A DNA stretch of 64,000 nucleotides from Methylacidiphilales bacterium (GTDB lineage: Bacteria; Verrucomicrobiota; Verrucomicrobiia; Methylacidiphilales; UBA1321): positions 62,001-126,000 of the forward strand of contig JAMFSY010000016.1 in NCBI GenBank assembly GCA_026225555.1, read 5' to 3'. Position 1 is the stretch's first letter; the number at the start of each line of letters is the position of its first letter. The position numbers and the translations under genes were made by a program. Positions 1 to 9,164 of the stretch are shown here, piece after piece. Under the pieces are notes generated by a model, which did no database searches, was not told the origin of the DNA, and saw only the letters and a list, made by a program, of their open reading frames with translations.

Positions 1-348
1 CGATTTGCTGTAACGCAACTCGAAAAACTGGGCCAGGGTCATGGCCCGCGTCTCGCGGTAACGATAAATGACAAAGCCCGAAATCCCCACGATCACCCAG
101 AAGGGATTATTGATCCAGCTCCACCAGGTCAGCGTGACGCCGGAATGCGAGATGATTTCGAAGGCCGCGATAAAAGTGACGGCCCCCGCCTGCATTTCAC
201 CCCGGGCGACCGCCAATAGATAGCGTCCGGCCACGCGTCCCCCCGACAGGAAGTCCGCCACGCTCTTGACATAGCGATTGGTATAAATGCCGAGCCCCAG
301 CACGGTGAGCAGGGGAACGACGAAAAGAATCCAATCGATAATATGCAT
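1..348 (-). CDS. Sodium:solute symporter family transporter, N-terminal fragment
   Basis: The reverse strand reads an open frame from the ATG at 348 to the window edge, giving 116 residues with no stop. It opens with a hydrophobic helix, then a short loop containing DFLSGGRVAGR and a second hydrophobic stretch with WWSWINNPFW. The loop followed by a Gly-Gly-Arg segment is typical of the start of solute:sodium symporter (SSS, APC-superfamily) proteins, which are inner-membrane sugar, amino-acid or sialic-acid importers. It lies 27 bases downstream of the Gfo/Idh/MocA oxidoreductase gene on the same strand, so the two probably form a catabolic operon in which this protein imports the substrate. 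The C-terminal three quarters lie outside the window, so the substrate cannot be inferred. Confidence 0.72.
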   Translation of the reverse strand, partial: MHIIDWILFVVPLLTVLGLGIYTNRYVKSVADFLSGGRVAGRYLLAVARGEMQAGAVTFIAAFEIISHSGVTLTWWSWINNPFWVIVGISGFVIYRYRETRAMTLAQFFELRYSKS

Positions 349-375
349 GAGGATCGATTCGCCGTCCGTCTCTCG

Positions 376-1413
376 CTACGCCACTGCGGTCATTCCGCGC
401 ATCGCATCGAGCACCTTGACGCCTTCGACAATTTTTTGGACATAGTCGTCACTGATCGACTTGCGCTTGGTCACGGCGCGATAAAAGCTTTCCCACTGAT
501 AAATGCCGGAAACTTCATCGAAGACTTTTTCCGCAGCCACATGACGAGGATCGCCGTTTCCCATGATGAGCGAAAGACTCGATTTTTCCGCCTTCGGCGG
601 CGTGCAGGCGGTCCCTACATTTCGGTAAATGGTCCCATGCTCGTAGTTAAGGGTAAGGCCATTGGAATAACGGTCCCCATCATCCACACAGAGGGAGGCA
701 TAGACTGAGCCGAGGCAGCCGGAAGCGCAGGACATCGTGAGCAAGGCGTTGTCCGGCGTCGGTCGGCCCGTGCGGACGCGCGTGCCGATCAGGTTGACCT
801 GATCGGCCGGCCCCGCCAGGTGAATGATGTCGTTCACCAGATAAATGCCCAGCCGCATCATGGCTCCGCCCGGGCAGAGCAGCGGATCGTCCATCCAACT
901 GCCGTCCGCATTTTCGAGATAGGAGGCCCAGACTTCGCCGCGAGCGGAAACGAGACGGCCCAGCTTGAACTTTTCCGCCCAGGCCCGTATTTGGGAAAGA
1001 TCCTGCGTCGGCTCAGGACTTGGGGAGTTCAGGTGCACCACGCGGCCCATTTCCTGGGCCTCGCGCAAAATAGTTTCGGCCTCTTCCACATCCAGCTCGA
1101 AAGGTTTCGTGGTCATCACGTCCTTCCCGGCGCGGAGAATCTCGCGGATGAGCTTGGCTCTTCCATACGGCTGGGTGTAGAGCCCGACGACCGCAATCGA
1201 ATCATCCTGAAGGACTTCCTCCAGAGAGGCATAGGCCTTGACCCCGAATTCCGCTGCGGTTTCCTCGGCCAGTTTCTGGCGCAGATCGCTGACCGCCACC
1301 AGCTTGAAGAGCCGCTTTTCCTGCGGGTTTTGGAGCGTGGTGAGAATATATCTTCCAAAAGATAATCCCACGATGGCCAAGGACAGCGGATTTTGAGGCG
1401 GGATTGGATTCAT
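376..1413 (-). CDS. Gfo/Idh/MocA family NAD(P)-dependent oxidoreductase
   Basis: This 345-residue protein has the usual length and layout of the Gfo/Idh/MocA family. The N-terminal Rossmann fold (residues about 10-130) starts with AIVGLSFGRY, a variant of the glycine-rich loop. The family lysine sits in TTKPFE (usually EKP) near residue 103. In the C-terminal half the motif GIYLVND replaces the common GxHxxD, placing a tyrosine where many members have a catalytic histidine; glucose-fructose oxidoreductase also has tyrosine in this region. The likely role is reversible oxidation of a sugar, inositol or sugar acid in the cytoplasm. The SSS symporter gene follows closely on the same strand. The exact substrate is unknown. 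Confidence 0.85.
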   Translation of the reverse strand: MNPIPPQNPLSLAIVGLSFGRYILTTLQNPQEKRLFKLVAVSDLRQKLAEETAAEFGVKAYASLEEVLQDDSIAVVGLYTQPYGRAKLIREILRAGKDVMTTKPFELDVEEAETILREAQEMGRVVHLNSPSPEPTQDLSQIRAWAEKFKLGRLVSARGEVWASYLENADGSWMDDPLLCPGGAMMRLGIYLVNDIIHLAGPADQVNLIGTRVRTGRPTPDNALLTMSCASGCLGSVYASLCVDDGDRYSNGLTLNYEHGTIYRNVGTACTPPKAEKSSLSLIMGNGDPRHVAAEKVFDEVSGIYQWESFYRAVTKRKSISDDYVQKIVEGVKVLDAMRGMTAVA

Positions 1414-1662
1414 CTGATTCGAAGCAGATTTAAACGTCTTTTCAACGGCTTGTCACGCTCCAAAATTATTTTGTCGTACAGGGGAGGATAGAAATGTTTT
1501 GAATTATGGCTTTACAAAATAAACTTATTTATGCTACGAAGCAATGACGCTCCTCACTTTTCCTCCCCGGCTGTGACTTCTTCCTCCGTAACTAGCTTCG
1601 ACTGTATCGAAGAATGCAATTGTTTTAATGGCCCCAAGTTGAAAAAGTACCAATTACGCCGC

Positions 1663-4600
1663 ATGAATGACTTTCGTCCCGAGATGTCCACTTCCGTATT
1701 CAGCCTGAATCGCGGTAAAAGTTCCCAGGGGGTGGCCCTGATTGTGGTGCTCTTTGCGGTGGCTCTCGTCAGCATCGTCATCCTGGCTTATTTCACCCAG
1801 GCGACGACGAGCCGGAATATTTCTTTCTCCAGCGCCGGGCAGTCGCGCGCGAACCTTGTCGCGTTAACCGCATTGAATTTCGTTAAGGGTGATTTCATCG
1901 CCGAGATACAAAACGGCTCGCAGTTGGAAACCGATCCGACCAGTTCCGGCGTGCCGATCTACCTGCCTTCCACCAACGCGATGATGGTGCCCTCGCGCAT
2001 GACGGCAAACGTGGCGACGGATCCCACCATCCCGGCCAATTTGATCAAATGGAGCTCGGGAACTTATCCCCTCTGGCCCGCGACGAGTGGCTACACCCAG
2101 GCCGGCCCTATTCGCGCCAGCAGCGTCAGCACGGGGACGCCCTCACTCAACGGACATTTCATAGGCAACGCCGCCTGGACAAAGCCGGCGTTTAGCACCA
2201 GTACCACGCTTCCCACATCGGTCGTGCCCAATTGGATTCTCCTCACCCGCGCCGGACCCTCGAGCGGACAAGGGCTGCCGCTCGGAGCCGTTGTGGCCAA
2301 CAGCGTGAACAATTCGGCGGCCAATAATACGAATTACGTGATCGGTCGCTACGCCTATACCGTCTACGACGAAGGTGGCCTGGTCGATGCCACGGCGGCG
2401 GGCTATTCGCCCACCACTTTTCAGTCGGACCCGACCGATGTCGGTCGTAAGGGGAGCCAGGGCTTCGCTGATCTCACCCAACTGGGACTCACGCCAAGTC
2501 AGACGGATCAACTGGTCAACTGGCGCAACGCGGCCTCGAATGCTTCCGCCAGCAGCTACCTCAGTTATCTGACCGGCGTCGCCGCGCAATTCGGCTTTCT
2601 GCAAGCCGCGCCGGGAGACCACACGTTTATCGGCAGGCAGGACTTCATGCAGTACTGGACCAACGAACTGGCCGCCAGCACCGCGCTGCTCCCCTACCTG
2701 ACCACCTTTTCCCGGGAAGTGAACGCCCCGAGTTGGGGCCCGGAACATGATGCGAGTGATCCCGCGAGCCTCACCCATTGGAATGGCAAGAATACCACGG
2801 TCGATCCGGCCAATCCTTCGGGCGGGACGATTTCCTACGCTTACAAGACCAACCGGGACCAGGCGACCTCGATCAATCGCTTCTTTCCCAACGTGCGGGT
2901 GAAGACGCCCTTCAAGCGGCTCAGTAATGAGCAGGCCGTGGTTGGTGAACCTCTGGTCAAAAACCGCTTTGATTTGGCGAAGCTCTCGTGGGTCACCTAT
3001 AACGGCGTGATGCCCTCCGGCGTCACCGCCGCCGATGTCTATAATTACTTCGGCCTCGCGCGCAATTCGGACGGCTCCTGGACCTACAATCATACTTCGC
3101 TCACTTTTCCTGGCGGGACGGCGACGCAGACCACTCAGATCATGACCCTGGATCAAGTCGCCTCCGCTGGTCGCGAGCCAGATTTCTTCGAGATCCTCCA
3201 AGCCACGATTCTTCAGGGCAGTCTGGGTCTTTGTTCCGGTGATCCCACGCAGGCAACCAATGATTCAAAAAGCGGAACCGGCGGAGAATTTTACCGAATG
3301 GCTCTCGGCTCCAGCGCCTCATATCCCTCGGTGGCCCCGGTTGTCCGAAGCGACGGCACGGGTCTCGTTTATGCGCAGGCGAAATATCAGATCATTCAAA
3401 TCGGGGCCAATTTGATTGACCAAAACGATACCGACAATTTTCCCACGGAAATCGTGCTCAATAGCGAGCATCTTTATGGCGACGAAAACCTGCCCTACAT
3501 CAACGCCCTCGGAGATACGGTCATGCGACCGGCCCCCGCAGCCGTTATCTCTCCGACGGATGTGACGCTGAACGATCCCGTTCAACAATATGTCCATCAT
3601 TGGTTGACTGCTTCCCTCTGGAATCCGCATCAGAATGCGGCCTTTGCTCCGACGACCGGGCCGGCAAAAATTCGGATCAGTGTGACAGGCGGAGAGGAAT
3701 ATCCGGTCATACAAAACCTGCCCGGCTATGGCACGGCGGGTGCCTATATGGGGCGAAAGTTTCAGCCCGCCGGCACGGGGATTCAAAATGGATCCGGCTA
3801 TGTGAGCGGTCCCGCCTGGGTCGGGCTTAACTTAAGCGACTATACCAACCACTTTTCGGAACCGACCGCCATTGTCTATAATTTTTCCTTCACAAATGAT
3901 GGCGATAATTCCCCCGGCACCAACATGAATGATGGATATGGCAGGGTGGCCACGAAATTGGGTTGGCAGCGCGCCGGTATCTATATGGGATGGACCAAGA
4001 GTCCGGACAATCCCTACAAGGTTCCCTTATGTGCCTCGGTGTTTCCCGATTATTTGAATCCTCCGAAAACAAGCAAAACTCCCAAGATTCTCTATGATAC
4101 CGCCGGGACGAATCAGACCCTTCCTTTGACGGTTGAATTGGAATATGAAGATACGGCCAAGCCGGGGACCTGGCACACCTATCAGATTTTGACCGGATTG
4201 GTCTACAGCCGCCAGTCGGGACAAGGCGATTCATATATGGAGCCTACCGATCCCAGTTGGCAGGCTTGGACGCAGAAGCCCACTTCGAGCTACTACGATT
4301 TGGGGAATGGCAGCTTTGGCGGACCGGTGACAGGTTACTTTAGCGCGGGCAATGCCGGCCCTTTGGCGGTGGATCAGGAAATGTATGTAAGCACCATGCT
4401 CGACCCGCGCACGGTGCGTTTTAATTTTCAGGTAATCCACCTTCCGTCCCAGGTGGCTGGAAAGCTCGCGGTCAACCTCGGAGCGAGCACGGAGGTCCTG
4501 GTGGGTGCCGATGCCGGTGTGCCTCCCAATGGGCATTTTCCAAAGAGCTCGGCAAGCGTCACCTCCCGGGACTTTCCCAATTTCTGGCCCGATAACCTCA

Positions 4601-4959
4601 TCTCCGAGACATCCTATTATACGGATCGCGATTTCAATGTCAGACCCGGAGACGCGGCCGGTTGGCTTGGAGCGATGCCTTGGACCACGGCGCCGGTTAA
4701 TTCGACCAATTCCTCCATTCTGGCGAATCGTCCCATTCATTTGGATCGACCTTTTCGGAGCGTCGCGGAACTGGCATACGTCTTCCGCGACGATCCCTGG
4801 AAAACTCTCAATTTATTTGCCGCCAACAGCGCCGATGCGGGACTTCTGGATGTTTTCTATATCGGAAGCAATTCTCTTACCGCCGGATCCAGTCCAACTC
4901 AGGCCGGCCCCGACCTCATCGCTGGGAAAATGAATATCCAACAGCGCCATCGCGAATAG
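1663..4959 (+). CDS. Verru_Chthon cassette protein A-like protein, main part (frame broken before its C-terminus)
   Basis: The N-terminus has a basic stretch followed by one long hydrophobic helix (GVALIVVLFAVALVSIVIL) and then a polar segment, as in type IV pilin-like or type II secretion minor pseudopilin (GspK-like) proteins. The great length, and the end with RPFRSVAELAYVFRD followed by LIAGKMNI, fit the verrucomicrobial family known as Verru_Chthon cassette protein A, whose function is unknown. The frame stays open back to an ATG at 1531, but that extension looks non-coding. I prefer the ATG at 1663 (or 1684) just before the hydrophobic helix. The reading frame stops at 4959, while homologous sequence continues in the next frame, so one base is probably inserted near 4938. 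The usual cassette partners B, C and D are not next to it. Confidence 0.72.
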   Translation: MNDFRPEMSTSVFSLNRGKSSQGVALIVVLFAVALVSIVILAYFTQATTSRNISFSSAGQSRANLVALTALNFVKGDFIAEIQNGSQLETDPTSSGVPIYLPSTNAMMVPSRMTANVATDPTIPANLIKWSSGTYPLWPATSGYTQAGPIRASSVSTGTPSLNGHFIGNAAWTKPAFSTSTTLPTSVVPNWILLTRAGPSSGQGLPLGAVVANSVNNSAANNTNYVIGRYAYTVYDEGGLVDATAAGYSPTTFQSDPTDVGRKGSQGFADLTQLGLTPSQTDQLVNWRNAASNASASSYLSYLTGVAAQFGFLQAAPGDHTFIGRQDFMQYWTNELAASTALLPYLTTFSREVNAPSWGPEHDASDPASLTHWNGKNTTVDPANPSGGTISYAYKTNRDQATSINRFFPNVRVKTPFKRLSNEQAVVGEPLVKNRFDLAKLSWVTYNGVMPSGVTAADVYNYFGLARNSDGSWTYNHTSLTFPGGTATQTTQIMTLDQVASAGREPDFFEILQATILQGSLGLCSGDPTQATNDSKSGTGGEFYRMALGSSASYPSVAPVVRSDGTGLVYAQAKYQIIQIGANLIDQNDTDNFPTEIVLNSEHLYGDENLPYINALGDTVMRPAPAAVISPTDVTLNDPVQQYVHHWLTASLWNPHQNAAFAPTTGPAKIRISVTGGEEYPVIQNLPGYGTAGAYMGRKFQPAGTGIQNGSGYVSGPAWVGLNLSDYTNHFSEPTAIVYNFSFTNDGDNSPGTNMNDGYGRVATKLGWQRAGIYMGWTKSPDNPYKVPLCASVFPDYLNPPKTSKTPKILYDTAGTNQTLPLTVELEYEDTAKPGTWHTYQILTGLVYSRQSGQGDSYMEPTDPSWQAWTQKPTSSYYDLGNGSFGGPVTGYFSAGNAGPLAVDQEMYVSTMLDPRTVRFNFQVIHLPSQVAGKLAVNLGASTEVLVGADAGVPPNGHFPKSSASVTSRDFPNFWPDNLISETSYYTDRDFNVRPGDAAGWLGAMPWTTAPVNSTNSSILANRPIHLDRPFRSVAELAYVFRDDPWKTLNLFAANSADAGLLDVFYIGSNSLTAGSSPTQAGPDLIAGKMNIQQRHRE

Positions 4960-5422
4960 CCTGGCCTCCGGCAATACGGCCTCCCTTCCGCTTCAGGCCT
5001 TGCTGGCCCAGGGACTGCGGGATTATACCCAGGCCAATCCACCCCTTCTCAATACGAGCATCACGGCGAACGACTCGGCCACTTTGGCCAAAAATCTGGT
5101 CAGTTACGTCAAAACCAACGGTCCCCTGCTCAACATTGCCGATCTGAGCTCCACCTTTCCGCAGGATACTTCCACCCCGGCGGCCGACCCTGGTCTCAAG
5201 GGGCCCCGGGAAGCTCTTGTGCGAGCCTTGGCGGATGGTTCGAACACGCGAACATGGAATTTGATGATCGATGTGGTCGCGCAGGCGGGAAAACTCAGTC
5301 CGACGGCTACGAGTCTTAATAACTTTATCGTCGAGGGGGAAAAGCATTATTGGCTTCATGTGGCCATCGATCGCTTTACCGGAAAAATCATCGACCAGCA
5401 GTTGGAGCCGGTATGGGAATAA
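4940..5422 (+). pseudogene. Displaced C-terminal part of the Verru_Chthon cassette protein A-like gene
   Basis: Immediately after the AGKMNI motif of the upstream frame, the next frame reads NSAIANSLASGNTASLPLQ and runs open to a stop at 5422. Joining the two frames gives KMNINSAIAN, which matches the NIN-type hinge seen before the C-terminal helical domain in GspK-like proteins. The fragment then holds about 160 residues ending in IDRFTGKIIDQQLEPVWE. Its only own start would be a TTG near 5000 without a clear ribosome binding site. It is therefore best read as the tail of the same gene, cut off by a single extra C at 4938/4939. A sequencing error and a true mutation cannot be told apart here. 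Confidence 0.7.
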
Positions 5423-5447
5423 TTACAGCCATGGAAAAAGGAGCTTT

Positions 5448-6143
5448 GTGAAACGCACTTTTAAGATGCCGTCGATTCGGCCATATCGGTGCCTGCTCAT
5501 CTCTCTCGGTTTGATCTTGGGAATGGCGACGGCTGGCCGTGCCCAGGATTCGGGCGCAGGTAAACCCGTTCCTCCGCCGCCGCCCTATGTGGGCCGATTA
5601 ACCGGCGACTTCACCTTTATCAAAAAGCTCGTCTATAAACCGCAGCCGCCAAAGATCGCGCCAACGACCGCGGCCTCGCCGGAGGAGACGCCATCGGGTC
5701 CTGATCTCAAGGAATTGGACGCGGTCAAGGTGGGCGGTTGGCGTCGGGATAAACAATCTTTCGTCGATAACACGAACTCGGAAATTTGGAGGTGCAAAAA
5801 TGTTCGCTTCCTCCTTTCCTCCTCGGATCCCAGCAACATCCTCGTCATCTTTCCCCTGATTACCGGTTACAAGGATGTTCCTGATTTCCAGGAAGTGGAA
5901 TGGGTAGGCGCTGATTCGTTTCAAGGTGAGGAGGACTACCAGGGCAAGACTTGCTATGTCTATAAATCAGGCGATCAAACCGCCTACATTGACAAGGCGA
6001 CCACTCTTCCGGTTTATCTTGAATCGGGTTCCAGGCAGGTTTCCTATTCCTATGCGCCGCCGCCCCAAAACCTGCAAATGCCCCCCAATTTCGAAAAGCG
6101 ATTCCAACAAGTTCAGCGGGCGTGGACGGGGCAAGCGCGCTAG
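5448..6143 (+). CDS. Small secreted protein downstream of Verru_Chthon cassette A
   Basis: The frame is open from 5271, but that part overlaps the tail of the upstream gene. A GTG at 5448 is preceded by AAAAAGGAG at a good distance, so I chose it, giving 231 residues. The N-terminus is basic, then hydrophobic (CLLISLGLILGMATAGRAQ), which is a signal peptide with a likely cut after RAQ. A proline-rich linker follows, then a mixed alpha/beta region with one cysteine pair candidate (the Cys in EIWRCKN and in GKTCYVY). I do not recognise a named domain. It lies between the cassette A gene and the heparinase-like gene with tight spacing, so it is probably co-transcribed. It should act in the periplasm or at the surface. 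Confidence 0.65.
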   Translation: MKRTFKMPSIRPYRCLLISLGLILGMATAGRAQDSGAGKPVPPPPPYVGRLTGDFTFIKKLVYKPQPPKIAPTTAASPEETPSGPDLKELDAVKVGGWRRDKQSFVDNTNSEIWRCKNVRFLLSSSDPSNILVIFPLITGYKDVPDFQEVEWVGADSFQGEEDYQGKTCYVYKSGDQTAYIDKATTLPVYLESGSRQVSYSYAPPPQNLQMPPNFEKRFQQVQRAWTGQAR

Positions 6144-6152
6144 GATGTCGTT

Positions 6153-9100
6153 GTGCTGACGGTGACATTCGATCCCTTCCGGCTGACCCTCCTCGAGAGT
6201 TTGGGGCTGGCTCATGAGGAGCAGATCGTGGAGATACCCGTCCCCGACGGTGCGAGCGGACTGCTCACCTTGCGAGACGAAGCGAGTGATCGGCTTTATC
6301 CGGTCCAGGTCTCGCGACAAAAACCGGGCAGGGGATTTCTGCGCCTGGCGGTCGAGCCGCATCAGACCTTGTCGCTCGTCCCCGCGGATAGACGCGAGCA
6401 GGCATCGGCTAGCCTGACGATAACCGAGAGGGACGGAGCCTGGCTCCTGCAAAACAAGTACCTCTCGATCAAGCTTGTTGCGGGCGCGAAGGACTTCGAG
6501 GCCCGTTTCTCGCCCGAGCCTCTGGCGGGCCCGGTGATCCAGGTGAAACAACACGCGGGACCGTGGCGGGGCAAAACATTCTTCGACACTGCCTCGCCGC
6601 CGATCCGTCAGCGGGCGGAGTGGCTGGAGCGGGGGCCCCTGCGAGCGGTCTATCATTACCGGATCGAATTCGCCCGGGAGCATTTTTACGATCTGGTTTT
6701 GACCGCGGATGCGACCGTCGACTTTGTGCGGCTGGAGGAAAGTTTCTCGGGAGCTGCCGCCGATCAGATCGTGTGGGATTTTTCCGGGGATGATTTGCCG
6801 GAGAGCCTGAGCTTGCTCGATTCCACGGCGGGGCACGCGTCGAAACAGATCCATTATCAATTCGACCAACGCCACGCCCGGCTTTGGGGGTGGACGCAAT
6901 TTTCCCAGCTTCACGATCTCTCGGACGGTTTCGCACTTCAGTTTTCCGGCGCGGAAGATGTTGTGGGCGTAGTCGCGTTGGCCGGTGGCAACTGGCAGGG
7001 AAATGCCCTCAATCATCTCGAAGGCTGGTCCCGCCGTTGGGAGTCGGGCGATCCCAGCACGCGTCGTCTTCCGGCGGACACGAAGGCGGATGGTTTTCCC
7101 GGACCGGAACGGATTGCGGCGCGCGGGGAGAGCATTTGCACGCCTCATTTCTCACTCGAAGGCTGGCTGCGCCGAGGAACCCGGACTTTCGCCCTGGTTC
7201 TTTCGACTCGCAAAGGAATCGCGCCGGTCGAAGAAAAGTCTGCGACCCCGCTCGGTCATTTCGAGGACGCGCCGGATCGGGACCGCTATCGCGCCCAGCA
7301 GGGGCGCTTGCGCAAGATCCAGATCCAGTACGGCCTCATGCCGCTGCAGGACCAACTGGCGATGACTTTGGCGTGGCCGATGGAGAAGGCCTTCGAGGCG
7401 GGAGAACCGGGTTCTTCCGAACGACAGCGAGCCTTAAAAATGGCCCAACTTCATTGGGCTGCCCCTCCTTCCTCCGACGATCCTGATCGGATCCAACAAA
7501 TCAATGACTACCTGCAGGCGCGCGTCTTCGGATTCTGGGAAGGATCGGGCGCGGCTTATTCCAATTGCGTGGTGGGCCGAAAGATCGGCCCCGCCATGCT
7601 CGGCATGGAATCGCTGGTGCGGCAGGGCAAACTCGATTCGGCGATGTTAAGCCAGTGGCGGGCGTGGTTTGCTTTTCTGGCTTATCTAAATGCCTCGAAA
7701 AATTTCTATCCGGGACCCGCGACGATGGAACCGATGGGCTCTCTCAACACGACGGAGCCAACGCTCGCCGGAATGGCCAATCAGAATTTCTATACCGATG
7801 CGTTGGCCGTGTTCGGCCTTGGCGGGGAAGTTTTCCGCGGACATCCGCAGGCCTCCTCCTGGCGGGACCGCTTCATCGCGCAGTGGCGACGACAACTTGC
7901 CTACCACGTGTATCCGGAGAGCGGGTTGTGGGAGGAAAGCCACACCTACTATCAGCATGTCCTGGCCACCGTTTTGCCGCTGCTGCTGCGCAGGAAGGAA
8001 GCCGGGACGGATGATCCCTTTGCGGATCCCGCGTTGCAAAAGCTGATCGCCGGTTCCCTTCCGCAACTGACCCCGCGCGATGCCGTGATGGGAGGAGTCC
8101 GTCACTTCGTGGCGTTTGGCGACCATGGCGCCGACGTGGTCACCTACCGTTATCTCTATCCGGAATATGCCCAAGCCCTCGCTTCCCATGCACCGGAACT
8201 CGCGCGACACCTGGTCTGGATGGGCCGGGAAATGGGCGGCGAAGCGGAAACAGAAATAACGCCGCTTCAGCCCGCTTGGAAGCATGGGCGCATCCAGGGC
8301 CTTGGCTTTTTCTTTCGAGGAATCGATGCAGGCGGAAATGAAAATCTGCTCGCGCTGAGAAGCGGCACCGCGTGGGGCCATCATCATGAAGACGAAGGAA
8401 GCATCCAGTTTTTCGCCCAGGGCCGGGCGCTCGTGGTCGATTCCGCCTTCAGCCGGCCGCAGGAAAACGGCGCGAAAAAACTTCGCGCTTTCGGTCACAG
8501 CAAGCCGGCTCCGGAAGGGGTCGAACCGCTCCATCATCTCTGGCGGTTCAATCGCGGCTGGATTCTCGACTCGCGAGCGGAAGGCGATCTTGCCTACGCT
8601 GTGGCCGGGGTTCCGATTTATGCGACCTGGCCGAAAGACCTGGAGGCGCAAATGCTGCCGCGCGCGTGCTGGGAATTGCGGGCGGTGATGGAGCTGGCTC
8701 CTGCCGTTTATCTGGTGGCTGATTATTTGGATCCCGCGCGCCGCCATCAGATCCGTTTTCATGTCGCTCACCCGGAAGTAAAACGGGAAGGCTCCGCCAT
8801 CTCCTGTTCCTTTGACGGAACGTGCCAGCTTCAGTTGGTTCCGCTCACCGCCATGGAGCCTCCGCTATTATCGACGGATCGGCCCTTGCAGAATGCTTCG
8901 CGGGAAACGACCACGGCGGTTGAATACGCCGGGGTCACCGGCCCGTGGTCCCTCTTTGTCGTGGCGGCTTTTTCCGGACAGGGAAATCAACTCACGATCT
9001 CGGATGAGGGACGGAAGATCGAGCTCGAAGAAACCGGCGTAGCCTTCTCGATCAGGCACGGAGAGAACGAAATTCTTGAGGTCTCGCGCGAAGGCTCGAA

Positions 9101-9164
9101 GTCGATGGTTCGTCTTGAGCCCGCCACTTTGCTAGCCGCTCTACGCGCTGGTCGCGCCTTGTAA
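6153..9164 (+). CDS. Heparinase II/III-like polysaccharide lyase family protein
   Basis: This is a 1003-residue protein starting at a GTG 9 bases after the upstream stop, with AGGA just upstream. The central part (about residues 450-700) is helix-rich, consistent with an alpha/alpha toroid. Near residues 740-760 the motif GHHHEDEGSIQFFAQG matches the His/Asp-rich strand that opens the heparinase II/III C-terminal beta-sandwich. The family cleaves uronic-acid polysaccharides such as heparan sulfate or alginate by beta-elimination, but specificity cannot be read here. No signal peptide is visible (MLTVTFDPFRLTLLE), which is unusual for a lyase and suggests either cytoplasmic action on oligosaccharides or a non-classical route. 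Its last 24 bases overlap the convergent regulator gene. Confidence 0.75.
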   Translation: MLTVTFDPFRLTLLESLGLAHEEQIVEIPVPDGASGLLTLRDEASDRLYPVQVSRQKPGRGFLRLAVEPHQTLSLVPADRREQASASLTITERDGAWLLQNKYLSIKLVAGAKDFEARFSPEPLAGPVIQVKQHAGPWRGKTFFDTASPPIRQRAEWLERGPLRAVYHYRIEFAREHFYDLVLTADATVDFVRLEESFSGAAADQIVWDFSGDDLPESLSLLDSTAGHASKQIHYQFDQRHARLWGWTQFSQLHDLSDGFALQFSGAEDVVGVVALAGGNWQGNALNHLEGWSRRWESGDPSTRRLPADTKADGFPGPERIAARGESICTPHFSLEGWLRRGTRTFALVLSTRKGIAPVEEKSATPLGHFEDAPDRDRYRAQQGRLRKIQIQYGLMPLQDQLAMTLAWPMEKAFEAGEPGSSERQRALKMAQLHWAAPPSSDDPDRIQQINDYLQARVFGFWEGSGAAYSNCVVGRKIGPAMLGMESLVRQGKLDSAMLSQWRAWFAFLAYLNASKNFYPGPATMEPMGSLNTTEPTLAGMANQNFYTDALAVFGLGGEVFRGHPQASSWRDRFIAQWRRQLAYHVYPESGLWEESHTYYQHVLATVLPLLLRRKEAGTDDPFADPALQKLIAGSLPQLTPRDAVMGGVRHFVAFGDHGADVVTYRYLYPEYAQALASHAPELARHLVWMGREMGGEAETEITPLQPAWKHGRIQGLGFFFRGIDAGGNENLLALRSGTAWGHHHEDEGSIQFFAQGRALVVDSAFSRPQENGAKKLRAFGHSKPAPEGVEPLHHLWRFNRGWILDSRAEGDLAYAVAGVPIYATWPKDLEAQMLPRACWELRAVMELAPAVYLVADYLDPARRHQIRFHVAHPEVKREGSAISCSFDGTCQLQLVPLTAMEPPLLSTDRPLQNASRETTTAVEYAGVTGPWSLFVVAAFSGQGNQLTISDEGRKIELEETGVAFSIRHGENEILEVSREGSKSMVRLEPATLLAALRAGRAL

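Noticed and set aside
2143-3201. 352-codon minus-strand open frame
   Set aside because: It lies antisense within the cassette A-like gene and has no recognisable domain or start signal.
5967-7148. Long minus-strand open frame (393 codons)
   Set aside because: It lies opposite the heparinase-like gene and the end of the secreted-protein gene; composition is Arg/Pro-rich shadow text.
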